From Streptomyces sp. Z26 (GTDB taxonomy: Bacteria > Actinomycetota > Actinomycetes > Streptomycetales > Streptomycetaceae): a DNA stretch of 64,000 nucleotides. Under the pieces are notes generated by a model. That model was not told the origin of the DNA and searched no databases. It saw only the letters and a list, made by a program, of their open reading frames with translations. The stretch lies in contig NZ_RCHV01000002.1 of assembly GCF_003665095.1 (NCBI RefSeq), positions 1,125,501 to 1,189,500 of the forward strand, written 5' to 3'. The translations under genes and the position numbers were made by a program. Below, in pieces: positions 12,565 to 22,125 of this stretch. The number at the start of each line of letters is the position of its first letter. The first letter of the stretch is position 1.

Positions 12565-12669
12565 GGCTTCACCGACGCTACCGTGCCCGGCCCCCGCGTG
12601 GGCAATCCGCCCGGCACAACGGCTCCATAACGAGCCGCGCTCCCCCGTCCACCTGCCCGTACGGCCCGG

Positions 12670-12726
12670 CCGCGCGCCGTCTCCCGTACGCCCGTACGCC
12701 TCCGCCCGCGCGCCGTCTCCCGTACG
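12670..12726. repeat. 21-bp direct repeat, two copies
   Basis: The 21-base unit occupying 12670–12690 recurs exactly at 12706–12726, a period of 36 bases, in the gap between the DsbA-like gene and lgt. No function is evident. Confidence 0.8.
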
Positions 12727-12735
12727 TCCGCGCGC

Positions 12736-13485
12736 CTACGCCGCCTTGGCCTCGACCAGCTTGGCCAGCTTCTGCGGGGTCAGCGGGTCGCTCTGGTCCG
12801 CGTACACGTTCTCGCCGTCCAGCAGCACGGTCGGCGTCGCGTTGTGCCCGGACTTCAGGAAGGCGTTGTTGGACCGCTCCACCCAGGTGCCGTGGCGGCC
12901 GTCCTCGACGCACTTCTCGAACGACGGCCCCACGAGCCCGTCGACCTTGCCCGCCAGCTCGACGAGGCGCTCGCCGTCGCCGAAGTCGTCGTCCTGCTCG
13001 CCGGGCTGGTTGGCGAACAGCACGTCGTGGTACGGCCGGAACTTGCCCTGGTCGCGTGCGCAGAGCGCCGCGTTGGCGGCGTTGGTGGAGCCGCTGCCGC
13101 CCATGTTGTCGTCGATGATCGTGACGATGTGGTACTCGGTCCTCAGCTTCCCGGCCTCCTCCAGCTCGCGGATCGTGCCCCGGAACTGGTTCTCGAACTG
13201 GGCGCAGGCCGGGCAGCGGAAGTCCTCGTAGACGGTGAGGGTCGCCGGGGCCGCCGCCGCGCCCTGCGTGACCGGCTTGGCGGAGGTCGTGTCGCCGCTG
13301 CCGCCGTCGTCGCCACCGCTGTTGGCGACGACGGCGCCGGTCGCGCCCGCGACGGCGAGCACCCCGACCATCACGCCCGCCACCTTCAGCGCGCGGACGC
13401 GCTTGTCCGCGGCCTTCTCGCGCTCCTGCTGCTCCCGCAAGCGCTCACGGGCGCTGCGCTTTCCCTCGCGGTTCTTCTCGCTCAT
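12736..13485 (-). CDS. Membrane-anchored DsbA-type thioredoxin-fold protein
   Basis: This is a predicted extracytoplasmic thiol-disulfide oxidoreductase. The first 33 residues are highly charged (EKNREGKRSARERLREQQ), then one membrane segment (about 34–54), a Gly/Asp/Ser linker, and a DsbA/thioredoxin-like domain with active-site CPAC at residues 91–94 and a cis-Pro motif NATPTVLLDG near the C-terminus. It lies downstream of trpA in the same direction. The start ATG has only a weak ribosome binding site and a GTG stands directly before it. A second protein of the same design, with CPIC, is encoded at 53890–54819. The role in folding secreted proteins is inference from the family. Confidence 0.9.
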   Translation of the reverse strand: MSEKNREGKRSARERLREQQEREKAADKRVRALKVAGVMVGVLAVAGATGAVVANSGGDDGGSGDTTSAKPVTQGAAAAPATLTVYEDFRCPACAQFENQFRGTIRELEEAGKLRTEYHIVTIIDDNMGGSGSTNAANAALCARDQGKFRPYHDVLFANQPGEQDDDFGDGERLVELAGKVDGLVGPSFEKCVEDGRHGTWVERSNNAFLKSGHNATPTVLLDGENVYADQSDPLTPQKLAKLVEAKAA

Positions 13486-13651
13486 CACAATCTGGGCCAA
13501 CGAACCGGGCGACGCCCGCGCGTCCACCTCCCCCGGGTTTCCCCCGAAAGGAGGACGCGCCGGGGCGCGCGGTCCGGGGTCCACCCCGAGCCGCGCGCCC
13601 CACCCGAACCGGCGGCACCGGCAGCACCAACGACACCAGCAGCACCGGCCG

Positions 13652-14530
13652 TCAGCCGCGCGTCCGTACCCCCGCGGCCAGTTCGCCCGCCAGTGCCCGT
13701 ACGTCCGCCAGGCCCGCCGCGAGGTCGTCACCCGCGTCGAGCAGCCGCTTCACGAAGGCCGACCCGACGATCACCCCGTCCGCGAACGCCGCGACCTCCG
13801 CCGCCTGCGCGGGCGTCGAGACGCCGAGGCCGACGCACACCGGCAGCGGCGTCGTCGCCTTCGTACGGCGCACCAGCTCCGCCGCCTGCTCGCCGACCGA
13901 CGCGCGGGTGCCGGTCACGCCCATCAGCGAGGCCGCGTACACGAAGCCGCTGCCCGCCCGCGTGATCTTCGCCAGCCGCTCGTCGCCGCTGGAGGGCGCG
14001 ACCACGAAGACGGTCGCCAGGCCGTGCCGCTCGGCGGCCTTCCGCCAGCCCTCGGACTCCTCGACGGGCAGGTCCGGGAGGATGCACCCGGCGCCGCCCG
14101 CCGCGGCGAGTTCGGCGGCGAAGCGCTCGGGGCCGTAGCGGTCGACCGGGTTCCAGTACGTCATGCACAGCACCGGCGCGCCCGTCGCCGCGTGCGCCTC
14201 GCGGACCGTACGGAGCACGCCCGCGATCCGTACGCCGCCGCGCAGCGCGATGTCGTCGGCGGTCTGGATGACGGGTCCGTCCAGCACCGGGTCGCTGTGC
14301 GGGAGGCCCACCTCGACGATGTCGCAGCCGCCCTCCAGCAGCGCGACGCACGCCTGGATGCCGCCGTCCACGGTGGGGAAACCGGCCGGGAGGTAGCCCA
14401 CGAGCGCCGCCCGGTTCTCGGCCGCGGCGGCGGCGAGGGTGGCGGTCAGCAGCTCGACGTTGCCGGTGGCCGCTCCGTCCGCGGGCGGCACCGCCGAGGT
14501 GTCCGTCCGCGTGTCCACGGGTCCGCTCAC
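13652..14530 (-). CDS. trpA: Tryptophan synthase alpha chain
   Basis: TrpA cleaves indole-3-glycerol phosphate and channels indole to TrpB. The TIM-barrel protein of 292 residues has the catalytic pair Glu73 (VEVGLP) and Asp84 (DPVLDGP), matching the spacing of E49 and D60 in the enterobacterial enzyme. [10 protein letters not shown] is the phosphate-loop region. Its GTG start overlaps the trpB stop by four bases (GTGA), so the two subunits are translationally coupled. The N-terminus is about 23 residues longer than the enterobacterial protein. Confidence 0.97.
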   Translation of the reverse strand: MSGPVDTRTDTSAVPPADGAATGNVELLTATLAAAAAENRAALVGYLPAGFPTVDGGIQACVALLEGGCDIVEVGLPHSDPVLDGPVIQTADDIALRGGVRIAGVLRTVREAHAATGAPVLCMTYWNPVDRYGPERFAAELAAAGGAGCILPDLPVEESEGWRKAAERHGLATVFVVAPSSGDERLAKITRAGSGFVYAASLMGVTGTRASVGEQAAELVRRTKATTPLPVCVGLGVSTPAQAAEVAAFADGVIVGSAFVKRLLDAGDDLAAGLADVRALAGELAAGVRTRG

Positions 14531-15801
14531 TTGTCCGCCCCCTCGCCCCGGGCGCGGTCGCCGTCCCCGGTGCCGTCCTCGCCGTCGTACAGCCCGAAGT
14601 AGCGGGCCGCCGTGTCCATGTCCTTGTCGCCGCGCCCGGAGAGGTTGACCAGCACGACGCCGTCCTTCCCCAGCTCCTTGCCCAGGTCGAGCGCCCCGGC
14701 CAGCGCGTGCGCGCTCTCGATGGCCGGGATGATGCCCTCCGTACGGGACAGCAGCCGCAGCGCCCGCATCGCCTGGTCGTCGGTGACGGGCCGGTACTCG
14801 CCGCGTCCGGAGTCCTTCAGGTACGCGTGCTCCGGGCCGATGCCCGGGTAGTCCAGGCCCGCCGAGATCGAGTACGGCTCGGTGATCTGTCCCTCGTCGT
14901 CCTGGAGCACGTACGACCGTGAGCCGTGCAGCACGCCGGGCTCGCCCGCGGTCAGGGTCGCCGCGTGCTCGCCGGAGTCCACGCCGTGTCCGGCGGCCTC
15001 GAAGCCGACCAGCCTCACGTCGGCGTCGGGGATGAAGGCGTGGAACAGGCCGATCGCGTTGGACCCGCCGCCGACGCAGGCGGCCACCGCGTCGGGCAGC
15101 CGCCCGACGCGCTCCAGGATCTGACGGCGCGCCTCGACGCCGATGACCCGGTGGAAGTCACGGACGAGGACGGGGAAGGGGTGCGGACCGGCGACGGTGC
15201 CGAAGAGGTAGTGGGTGCGGTCGACGTTGGCCACCCAGTCGCGGAACGCCTCGTTGATGGCGTCCTTCAGCGTGCGGCTGCCGGAGGTCACCGGGATCAC
15301 CTCGGCGCCGAGCATGCGCATGCGCGCGACGTTGAGCGCCTGGCGCTCGGTGTCGACCTCGCCCATGTAGATGGTGCAGTCGAGGCCGAAGTACGCGCAG
15401 GCGGTCGCCGTGGCGACGCCGTGCTGGCCCGCGCCGGTCTCCGCGATGACGCGGGTCTTGCCCATGCGCTTGGTGAGGAGAGCCTGGCCGAGCACGTTGT
15501 TGATCTTGTGCGAGCCGGTGTGGTTGAGGTCCTCGCGCTTGAGGAACACCCGCGCGCCGCCCGCGTGTTCGGCGAACCGCGCGGCCTCGGTGAGGGGGCT
15601 GGGCCGACCGGTGTAGTCGACCAGCAGCTCCTCCAGCTCGGCGGCGAACGCGGGGTCCGCCTTGGCCTTCTCGTACTCGGCGGCCACCTCGTCCACCGCG
15701 GCGACGAGCGCCTCGGGGATGAACTTGCCGCCGAAGATCCCGAAGTAGCCCTCGGGGTTGGGCACCTGACCGTCACGGTCGGGAATGAAGAAGCCGGACA
15801 T
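14527..15801 (-). CDS. trpB: Tryptophan synthase beta chain
   Basis: TrpB is the PLP enzyme that condenses indole with serine to give tryptophan. The PLP-binding lysine is Lys99 in the motif [10 protein letters not shown], and GGGSNAIG binds the cofactor phosphate. At 424 residues it is of normal TrpB1 length with a slightly acidic C-terminal extension. GAGGAG-type spacing (GAGGAG 8 bases before ATG 15801) gives a strong ribosome binding site. It is followed by trpA with overlap. About 290 bases separate it from trpM upstream. Confidence 0.98.
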   Translation of the reverse strand: MSGFFIPDRDGQVPNPEGYFGIFGGKFIPEALVAAVDEVAAEYEKAKADPAFAAELEELLVDYTGRPSPLTEAARFAEHAGGARVFLKREDLNHTGSHKINNVLGQALLTKRMGKTRVIAETGAGQHGVATATACAYFGLDCTIYMGEVDTERQALNVARMRMLGAEVIPVTSGSRTLKDAINEAFRDWVANVDRTHYLFGTVAGPHPFPVLVRDFHRVIGVEARRQILERVGRLPDAVAACVGGGSNAIGLFHAFIPDADVRLVGFEAAGHGVDSGEHAATLTAGEPGVLHGSRSYVLQDDEGQITEPYSISAGLDYPGIGPEHAYLKDSGRGEYRPVTDDQAMRALRLLSRTEGIIPAIESAHALAGALDLGKELGKDGVVLVNLSGRGDKDMDTAARYFGLYDGEDGTGDGDRARGEGADK

Positions 15802-16088
15802 CCGACGTACTCCTCGCAGAAATGGACATCAAGGAAGAATGCAGGGGACAGTCTGCGCACGGGTCCGCGCGTACGCCCGTGGGCACGCGCGGAGGCGCGG
15901 CGGGACGGGCGGCGGCACGGAGACGTACGGGAACGCGCGCGTACGGGCGCCAGGGGCGGCGTACGGACACGGCGGGGCGCACGGGCTGCCACGGCCCGGA
16001 TGTGCGCCCGCGAACGACCTGGCCCGCTAAGGCAGTTGCCGCGCGGGCCACCCCTCGGGGGTGCTCGCGACGGTACGGCGCGGCGCGG
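15802..16088 (-). other. trpM–trpB intergenic region with hairpin
   Basis: This 287-base gap contains a CACCCC/GGGGTG hairpin with a three-base loop (16049–16063) just after trpM and an AT-richer segment (15815–15850) before the trpB ribosome binding site. The gap could hold a trpBA promoter or an attenuator; no leader peptide with Trp codons was found. Confidence 0.4.
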
Positions 16089-16310
16089 TCAGGCCGTGGG
16101 GCGCCGCCATCGGCGGCCGTTGATCTGACCGGGCTCGCACCCGATGTGGTAGCGCACGCGCCGACCGCGTACCCGGCGGGCGGGCGCGCGGCAGCCGCGC
16201 GGGCGGCACCCCCGGCCCAGCGCCGCGTACGGCAGCGGGGGCCGCGCACCGGCGCGTCCGCGCGCGGTGGGCGCGACGGGCACGGAGGTGGCGGCGGGCG
16301 CGGCGGTCAT
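16089..16310 (-). CDS. trpM: TrpM, small tryptophan-cluster protein
   Basis: This small basic protein of 73 residues lies between trpC and trpB, exactly where streptomycetes carry trpM (also called trpX). Its conserved half is GCRPRGCRAPARRVRGRRVR followed by YHIGCEPGQINGRRWRR, rich in Arg and with three Cys. The ATG start lies 7 bases after the trpC stop, so it should be cotranscribed and coupled. In S. coelicolor trpM has been linked to tryptophan supply and development, but no biochemical role is established. The N-terminal third is low-complexity and variable. Recognition rests on position and the C-terminal motif. Confidence 0.85.
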   Translation of the reverse strand: MTAAPAATSVPVAPTARGRAGARPPLPYAALGRGCRPRGCRAPARRVRGRRVRYHIGCEPGQINGRRWRRPTA

Positions 16311-16317
16311 GGCGGGG

Positions 16318-17127
16318 TCAGCTCCGCCCGTGCCGGAGCGCGGGGTGGGCACCGGCCGCGACGAGGTCGGCGACGGCGGCCCGGGGGTCCTTGCCGGTGA
16401 CGAGGGACTCTCCAACGAGTACGGCGTCGGCACCCTCGTTCGCGTACGCGATCAGGTCGTGCGGGCCCCGTACGCCCGACTCCGCGATCCGCACCACGTG
16501 GTCGGGGATCTCGGGGGCGATCCGCTCGAAGTTGCCGCGGTCGACCTCCAGCGTGCGGAGGTTGCGGGCGTTGACGCCGACCAGCTTCGCGCCGGCGGCG
16601 AGCGCGCGCTCGACCTCCTCCTCGTCGTGCACCTCGACGAGCGGCGTGAGCCCGATGGACTCGGCCCGCTCGACGAGGGAGACCAGCGCCTCCTGCTCCA
16701 GCGCGGCGACGATCAGCAGCACGAGGTCCGCGCCGTACGCGCGCGCCTCCCACAGCTGGTACGCGGTGAAGACGAAGTCCTTGCGCAGCACGGGGATGTC
16801 GACGCGGGCGCGGACCGCCTCCAGGTCGGCGAGGGAACCGCCGAAGCGGCGGCCCTCGGTGAGGACGGAGATGACGGAGGCGCCGCCCGCCTCGTAGTCG
16901 GCGGCGAGCCCGGCGGGGTCCGCGATCGCGGCGAGCGCGCCCTTGGAGGGGCTGGAGCGCTTCACCTCGCAGATGACCTTGACGCTGTCGCCCTTGAGCG
17001 CCGCGACCCCGTCCTTCGCCTGCGGTGCCGCCGCGGCGCGCTGCTTGAGATCGTCGAGGCTGACGCGCGCCTGCCGCTCGGCCAGGTCTTCGCGGACGCC
17101 GTCGATGATCTCGTCGAGCACACTCAC
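16318..17127 (-). CDS. trpC: Indole-3-glycerol phosphate synthase
   Basis: TrpC converts carboxyphenylaminodeoxyribulose phosphate to indole-3-glycerol phosphate. The sequence starts with the typical [19 protein letters not shown] and has [11 protein letters not shown] (substrate and phosphate binding), VLRKDFVF, and [13 protein letters not shown] in the TIM barrel, ending with [14 protein letters not shown]. The GTG at 17127 is preferred because AAGGGGG precedes it at proper spacing and the 269-residue length matches streptomycete TrpC; longer starts upstream are less likely. No fused TrpF domain is present. Confidence 0.97.
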   Translation of the reverse strand: MSVLDEIIDGVREDLAERQARVSLDDLKQRAAAAPQAKDGVAALKGDSVKVICEVKRSSPSKGALAAIADPAGLAADYEAGGASVISVLTEGRRFGGSLADLEAVRARVDIPVLRKDFVFTAYQLWEARAYGADLVLLIVAALEQEALVSLVERAESIGLTPLVEVHDEEEVERALAAGAKLVGVNARNLRTLEVDRGNFERIAPEIPDHVVRIAESGVRGPHDLIAYANEGADAVLVGESLVTGKDPRAAVADLVAAGAHPALRHGRS

Positions 17128-17274
17128 GCGAGCGGCCCCCTTCATGGCTGAGGGAATGGTCGGTAAAGGCAGTCCGATGGTATCCGCCGAGGAGCGGAGC
17201 ACCCGCATCCGGTTGCCCCAAATCTCACATTCCGGACAGAACGGCCGGGAGACAGGGGTCAGGTCAGGGGTCCG

Positions 17275-17766
17275 TCAGGGGGCCAGGCCCGCACCGAACG
17301 GCAGGTTCCGCACCACGGTGAACGCGAGCACCAGCCCGCCCAGCACCCAGCCGTGGACCGCGCGCGGCGGTACGGGCAGCAGCGCCACCGCCGACACCAC
17401 CGGACGCCGCCGCAGCACCTCCCGTACCCAGCACAGCCAGAGCACCGCGAGCGCCGGGAAGGCCACCGCCACCAGCGCGTTGGCGCCCAGCGCGGCGACC
17501 GCGTCGCCGTGCGCGACGGCGTGCGCCGCGCGCAGCCCGCCGCAGCCGGGACAGAGGACGCCGGTCAGGCTCAGCAGCGGGCAGGCCGGGTAGTGGCCGG
17601 GCTCGTTCGGGTCGACGGCGCCGACGAAGCCCACGGCCGCCACGGTCGCCACCAGCGCCGCGACGGGTGCGGCGAGCCGTACGAGGGGGCCGCGCCCCGG
17701 CCCGTACGCGGCACGCGGACCGGCGGGGCGACGCCACCACCCGCGGGCACCGGTCGGATCGCTCAC
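17275..17766 (-). CDS. DUF2752 family membrane protein
   Basis: This is a small membrane protein of 163 residues carrying the DUF2752 core: a hydrophobic segment, then CPLLSLTGVLCPGCGGLRA (three cysteines with CPGCG), then two further membrane segments. The function of DUF2752 is not known; the cysteine motif suggests metal or redox chemistry at the membrane. GTG 17766 is chosen because GGAAGG lies 8 bases upstream; a GTG nine bases earlier is also in frame. It sits between the HGxxPAAW gene and trpC in the trp region, an arrangement typical of streptomycetes, but no direct role in tryptophan synthesis is shown. Confidence 0.87.
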   Translation of the reverse strand: MSDPTGARGWWRRPAGPRAAYGPGRGPLVRLAAPVAALVATVAAVGFVGAVDPNEPGHYPACPLLSLTGVLCPGCGGLRAAHAVAHGDAVAALGANALVAVAFPALAVLWLCWVREVLRRRPVVSAVALLPVPPRAVHGWVLGGLVLAFTVVRNLPFGAGLAP

Positions 17767-17806
17767 ACTCCCCACCTTCCCCGCCGGGCGCCCGCCGGTC
17801 CACCCG

Positions 17807-17827
17807 CGCGCGGTCGGTGACCGCGCG
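17807..17827 (-). terminator. Weak hairpin before DUF2752 gene
   Basis: Eight-base arms CGCGCGGT and ACCGCGCG flank a five-base loop, in the gap of about 175 bases between the HGxxPAAW gene and the DUF2752 gene. It may end transcripts coming from trpE. Confidence 0.35.
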
Positions 17828-17942
17828 GGCGGGCCGGGACGGCGGTGCGCCGGGACGGCACGGGGGCCTGGCCCGGGGGCCGGGCCGACCTCACCGCCGG
17901 GCCGAGGTCAGCGCCGCGTCCCCGGTCGGGACCGCGCCCCGG

Positions 17943-18227
17943 TCAGGACTGCGCCGACGCCGTGGCCGGTTCCTGGCCCGCGGCCGCCTGCGGCGTCCCC
18001 TGCTCCCGCTTCTGCGGGACCGGCGCCTGCCGCTGCGGCTTCTGGCCCATACCGGCCGCGCGCATGGCCATACCCACCACGCCGCCGAGAAGGGCCACGG
18101 CGCCTCCGGCCGCGACGCCGACCGGCTCGGCCATCACCGTGTAGACCCCGCCGACGCAGAAGCCGAGGAAGGTGATGGTGACGCCGGTCCAGGCCGCCGG
18201 CGTGTGTCCGTGGTTGTTGCCCGCCAT
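17943..18227 (-). CDS. HGxxPAAW family membrane protein
   Basis: This 94-residue protein begins MAGNNHGHTPAAWTGV, the defining HGxxPAAW motif of a small actinobacterial family found in trp clusters. Two membrane segments follow (VTITFLGFCVGGVYTVMA and AAGGAVALLGGVVGMAMRA), with a Gln/Pro-rich cytoplasmic tail. GAGGAG lies six bases before the ATG. The position directly after the TIGR02234 gene and trpE, in the same direction, suggests cotranscription. The function is unknown. Confidence 0.9.
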   Translation of the reverse strand: MAGNNHGHTPAAWTGVTITFLGFCVGGVYTVMAEPVGVAAGGAVALLGGVVGMAMRAAGMGQKPQRQAPVPQKREQGTPQAAAGQEPATASAQS

Positions 18228-18307
18228 TGACTGCTCCTCATCGATGAACTGGGCGGACCTACGGAGCCCGCCCGCGCCATTCTCCCCCGCGCGCGGGGCC
18301 ACCCGCC

Positions 18308-19033
18308 TCAGGGGGTGCCGTACGTGGGGTCCTCACCGCGGTCGAGCGCCTTCCACAGGTCCTCCGGCCGCTCGTCCGGGTCGGACGGCGGCGTCTTCCC
18401 GTCGCCCGCCGGACCCGCGCTCGCGGACCGCCCCGACCCCGCGGGCCGCCCGTCCGCGTCCGTCCGCCGTTCCGCCCGGGGCCCGCGGCCGGGGCGGCGG
18501 ACGGTGCGCTCGTACCGGCCGCTGCCCGCCATCGACGGCCACGACCGCCCGTACACCAGCGCCAGCACGCCCGCGGCGAGCAGCAGCACGCCGCCCGCGG
18601 CCGAGACGTACGGCCAGGCGCTGTGCGTCACGTCGCCGATGCCGCTGCTCGCCAGCCCGCTGGCCTGCGCGGCCTTGTCCTTCAGCGCCGCGGTGTCGCG
18701 CGCGCCGAGGACGGCGGTCGCCACCGTCCCGGCGCCGCAGAGGGCCAGCAGCGCGGCGACACCGAACCGTACGGCCCGGCGCACCGCGAACACGGCGACC
18801 AGCGCGGCCAGCCCCACCAGGGCGAGCGCGCTGGGGAGTCCGCTGATGTCGTTGCCGTCGGCCTCCAGCGGGAGGGTCCCGTCGGCGAACGACGCGCTGC
18901 TCTCGCTCCACACCTGCCCGGCGGCCACCAGCACCAGGGCGGCGCCCAGCGCCCCGCACGGCAGCGCGGCCGCGAGCGCGCGGCGGGGCGCCCGGGTGGT
19001 GGCCCGGGTGGCGGCGGGGGGTTCGGAAGTCAC
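18308..19033 (-). CDS. TIGR02234 trp-region membrane protein
   Basis: This 241-residue membrane protein of the Trp-associated family (TIGR02234, PF09534) has about four hydrophobic segments ([69 protein letters not shown]) and a long hydrophilic, Pro/Arg/Asp-rich tail ending [18 protein letters not shown], a conserved ending. Its GTG overlaps the trpE stop as GTGA, so it is translated with trpE. The function is unknown; the conserved coupling to trpE suggests a role tied to tryptophan production or transport, which is inference. Confidence 0.9.
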   Translation of the reverse strand: MTSEPPAATRATTRAPRRALAAALPCGALGAALVLVAAGQVWSESSASFADGTLPLEADGNDISGLPSALALVGLAALVAVFAVRRAVRFGVAALLALCGAGTVATAVLGARDTAALKDKAAQASGLASSGIGDVTHSAWPYVSAAGGVLLLAAGVLALVYGRSWPSMAGSGRYERTVRRPGRGPRAERRTDADGRPAGSGRSASAGPAGDGKTPPSDPDERPEDLWKALDRGEDPTYGTP

Positions 19034-20553
19034 GCCTCCACGCTACCGCCGAGCCGTCCGGCGGTGTCGACCGCCCTCAGCACGGCGGCGGCCTTGTTCC
19101 GGCACTCGATGTCCTCGGAGGCGGGGTCGGAGTCGGCGACCACACCGGCCCCGGCCTGCACGTACGCGGTGCCGCCGCGCAGCAGCGCCGTACGGATCGC
19201 GATGGCCGTGTCGGAGTCGCCCGCGAAGTCGAGGTAGCCGACGCAGCCGCCGTAGACGCCGCGCCGGGTGGGCTCCAGCTCCTCGATGATCTGGAGGGCG
19301 CGCGGCTTGGGCGCCCCCGAGAGGGTGCCCGCGGGGAAGCAGGCGGTGAGCGCGTCGAAGGCCGTACGGCCCTCCGCGAGGCGGCCGGTGACGGTGGACA
19401 CGAGGTGCATGACGTGGCTGTAGCGCTCGACGGACATGAAGTCGACGACCTCGACGCTGCCGGGCGCGCACACCCGCCCCAGGTCGTTCCGGCCGAGGTC
19501 GACGAGCATCAGGTGCTCGGCGCGCTCCTTGGGGTCGGCCAGCATCTCGTCCGCGAGCGCCGCGTCCCGCTGCGGGGTGTCGCCGCGGGGCCGGGTGCCC
19601 GCGATGGGGTGCAGCAGGGCGTGCCCGTCCTCGACCTTGATCAGCGCCTCGGGGCTCGAACCGACCACGTCGAAGCCGCCGTCGTCGTCCTCGAAGCGGA
19701 ACAGGTACATGTACGGGCTGGGGTTGGTGGCCCGCAGCACCCGGTACACGTCCAACACCCCCGCCGCGCACGGCGTCTCGAACCGCTGCGAGGGCACGAC
19801 CTGGAACGCCTCGCCCGCCCGGATGCGTTCCTTGATGTCCTCGACCACCGCCCGGTACGGGGCGCCGCCGGTCCGCGCCGTGTACTCCGGCAGCCGGGAC
19901 GGCGGCAGCGGCGTCGTGCCCGTGGGCACGGGACGCGCGAGGTCGGCGGTCATCGCGTCGAGGCGGGCCACGGCGTCGCGGTGGGCGTCGTCGACGCCGG
20001 TGTCGAGGTCGTTGTGGTTGATGGCGTTGGCGATGAGCAGCACCGTGCCGTCGCGGTGGTCGAGCACGGCGAGGTCGGACGCGAGCAGCATCGTCAGCTC
20101 GGGCACGCGCAGGTCGTCGACCGTGCTGTCGTCGAGCTTCTCCAGGCGGCGTACAACGTCGTAGCCGAGGTAGCCCACCATGCCGCCGGTGAACGGCGGG
20201 AGTTCACCGGCCTCGTGGAGGTCGCGCGGGGTGTGCAGGGCCTCGACGGTCTCGCGGAGCGCGTGCAGCGGGTCGCCGTCGGTGGGAACCCCGACGGGCG
20301 GGGTGCCGAGCCAGTGCGCCCGCCCGTCGCGGACGGTGAGGGCGGCGGAGCTGCGGACGCCGACGAAGGAGTAGCGGGACCACGTACGGCCGTTCTCCGC
20401 CGACTCCAGCAGGAACGTGCCCGGCCGCTCCCCCGCCAGCTTGCGGTAGAGCCCGACGGGGGTGTCCCCGTCCGCCAGCAGGCGCCGGGTGACCGGGATG
20501 ACCCGGCGGTCCTTCGCGAGCGTACGGAAGGTGGCGAGGTCCGGTGTCGTCAT
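19030..20553 (-). CDS. trpE: Anthranilate synthase component I
   Basis: TrpE converts chorismate to anthranilate using ammonia from its glutamine amidotransferase partner, the first committed step to tryptophan. The 507-residue protein has the N-terminal LLES element that forms the tryptophan feedback site ([19 protein letters not shown]) and the chorismate-binding core ([58 protein letters not shown]). The amidotransferase trpG and trpD are not in the window. GGAGAC precedes the ATG. The 168 bases between hisI and trpE show no Trp-rich leader peptide. Confidence 0.97.
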   Translation of the reverse strand: MTTPDLATFRTLAKDRRVIPVTRRLLADGDTPVGLYRKLAGERPGTFLLESAENGRTWSRYSFVGVRSSAALTVRDGRAHWLGTPPVGVPTDGDPLHALRETVEALHTPRDLHEAGELPPFTGGMVGYLGYDVVRRLEKLDDSTVDDLRVPELTMLLASDLAVLDHRDGTVLLIANAINHNDLDTGVDDAHRDAVARLDAMTADLARPVPTGTTPLPPSRLPEYTARTGGAPYRAVVEDIKERIRAGEAFQVVPSQRFETPCAAGVLDVYRVLRATNPSPYMYLFRFEDDDGGFDVVGSSPEALIKVEDGHALLHPIAGTRPRGDTPQRDAALADEMLADPKERAEHLMLVDLGRNDLGRVCAPGSVEVVDFMSVERYSHVMHLVSTVTGRLAEGRTAFDALTACFPAGTLSGAPKPRALQIIEELEPTRRGVYGGCVGYLDFAGDSDTAIAIRTALLRGGTAYVQAGAGVVADSDPASEDIECRNKAAAVLRAVDTAGRLGGSVEA

Positions 20554-20721
20554 GGCGCCTGTCTCCGGGGAGGTGGTGTGGTTCGGGGGAGGTCGAGGGG
20601 CGGGTGCGTCGCCGCGCGAACGGCCGGGCGGGGGGCGGGGGTTGCGGCCGTACGGGCCGCGGCCGGTCCGGTGCGGGGCCGGTCGGTTCGGCGGGGTCCG
20701 GGTGCGCGGTCCGGTGCGGGG

Positions 20722-21105
20722 TCAGTCGCCGGAGGCGAGCAGCCCGGCGTCGAAGCAGGTCCGGTCGCCGGTGTGGCAGGCGGCGCCGACCTGGTCGACC
20801 TTGACGAGGACGGTGTCGCCGTCGCAGTCGAGGGCGACGGACTTGACCCACTGGAAGTGGCCGGAGGTGTCGCCCTTCACCCAGTACTCGCCCCGGCTGC
20901 GCGACCAGTACGTGCAGCGGCCGGTGGTGAGCGTACGGTGCAGTGCCTCGTCGTCCATCCAGCCGAGCATCAGCACCTCGCCGGTGTCGTACTGCTGGGC
21001 GACGGCCGCGACGAGTCCGTCGGCGTTCCGCTTGAGCCGCCCGGCGACCGCCGGGTCGAGGGAGCCGGGGCCGTCGGAGGGGGTACGGGATGTGGCAGAG
21101 GACAT
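20722..21105 (-). CDS. hisI: Phosphoribosyl-AMP cyclohydrolase
   Basis: HisI opens the adenine ring of phosphoribosyl-AMP, the third step of histidine synthesis. The 127-residue single-domain enzyme shows [20 protein letters not shown], the metal-binding [17 protein letters not shown] and the zinc cysteines [10 protein letters not shown]. The HisE pyrophosphatase domain is not fused. It lies just upstream of trpE in the same direction, so the two pathways share this locus. The ATG at 21105 has a weak ribosome binding site. Confidence 0.96.
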   Translation of the reverse strand: MSSATSRTPSDGPGSLDPAVAGRLKRNADGLVAAVAQQYDTGEVLMLGWMDDEALHRTLTTGRCTYWSRSRGEYWVKGDTSGHFQWVKSVALDCDGDTVLVKVDQVGAACHTGDRTCFDAGLLASGD

Positions 21106-21267
21106 GCGGCCATTCTGCCGTCCGACGGGCCGCCGGACGCACCCGCGTGGGACGTCGGGTAACGGAAGGGCGTACTCCGGGCGGCCGGGGGTAACAGCAT
21201 GGTCCCGACAAGGGCTTTTCCCGTCCCTCGGCGACCGCATGTCAGTGCGATGGTGCATCCTTTCGGC

Positions 21268-22098
21268 ATGAGCTTCCCTCCGCCGCCGCAAGACCCGTAC
21301 GGCTCCGGCGCTCCCGGCTCGGGCGGCGGTTTCGGCCCGCCTCAGGGCTTCGGCCCGCCGGAACAGCCGGGCCCCTCCCAGGGTTACGGATACCCGGGCC
21401 CCCAGTCCGGTGGGTACGGCCCGCCGCCCGGCGGTCCCGGCCAGCCGCCCTACGGCACGCCGCCCCCGCCGCCCGGCGGGGGGAACAACGGCGGCAAGGT
21501 CGCCGCGATCCTCATCGGCGCCGTGCTGGTGGTGGGCCTGGTCGTGGGCGGCGTCATCCTGATGAACGGCGACGACGACGGCGACTCGGACAGCGCCAAG
21601 GCGACGAACACGCCGAGCGCCGGTGACACGCCGAGCAGTTCGGGTCTGCCGACGGACATCCCGACCGGCATACCCACCGACATCCCCAGCCCCAGCCTGC
21701 CCACGACGGGCGCCGACCCGACGACCGGGGACCTGGTGCCGTTCGTCGTCCTGGACCCGGGCCAGTGCTTCGACCACCCGGCGCTCAGCAGCGCCGTGAC
21801 GGAGGTCGAGACCCGCTCGTGCAACGGGCCGCACAACGGCGAGGTGATCGCCAACGACAAGCTGACGGGCACCTTCTCCTCCGAGACGGAGCTCCAGAGC
21901 AAGGTCCTGGAGCTGTGCAAGGCGGACGCCGCCGAGCGGCTCAAGAAGATCCCGCAGGACGGCCGCAACTACTACTTCTACGCGATCTACCCGTCGTTGG
22001 AGACGTACCGCATCCGGGGCCAGGACACCATCTCCTGCTCCCTCACCCTCAGCAACTCCCTCAACGGCACGAAGCTCGACAAGCCCCTCCCGGGCTGA
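21268..22098 (+). CDS. Septum-formation-domain membrane protein
   Basis: This 276-residue protein has a cytoplasmic N-terminus of about 75 residues rich in Pro, Gly, Tyr and Gln ([20 protein letters not shown]), one membrane helix ([22 protein letters not shown]), an Asp/Ser/Thr/Pro linker and an external domain starting [17 protein letters not shown] with [13 protein letters not shown], the cysteine pattern of the septum-formation family (PF13845). The function is unproven; the family name comes from mycobacterial cell-division work. An in-frame ATG 18 bases upstream is possible, but the MSFPPPP start is more usual. A CATCCT hexamer lies 6 bases before this ATG, so the message may be leaderless. 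Confidence 0.85.
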   Translation: MSFPPPPQDPYGSGAPGSGGGFGPPQGFGPPEQPGPSQGYGYPGPQSGGYGPPPGGPGQPPYGTPPPPPGGGNNGGKVAAILIGAVLVVGLVVGGVILMNGDDDGDSDSAKATNTPSAGDTPSSSGLPTDIPTGIPTDIPSPSLPTTGADPTTGDLVPFVVLDPGQCFDHPALSSAVTEVETRSCNGPHNGEVIANDKLTGTFSSETELQSKVLELCKADAAERLKKIPQDGRNYYFYAIYPSLETYRIRGQDTISCSLTLSNSLNGTKLDKPLPG

Positions 22099-22113
22099 CG
22101 GGCCCCACCGGCG

Positions 22114-22119
22114 TACGCT
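22114..22119 (+). promoter_or_regulatory. -10-like TACGCT, leaderless layout
   Basis: TACGCT ends 6 bases before the ATG at 22126, and no ribosome binding site is present in that space. The layout fits transcription starting at or next to the start codon. Confidence 0.45.
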
Positions 22120-22125
22120 TGCGGC

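Noticed and set aside
16027..16209. A 60-codon minus-strand frame as trpM
   Set aside because: It is in a different frame from the conserved Cys/Arg-rich segment; the frame 16089–16310 carries the trpM-like motif.
20554..20721. A trp leader peptide or attenuator before trpE
   Set aside because: The gap has no short frame with consecutive Trp codons and no clear terminator/antiterminator pair.
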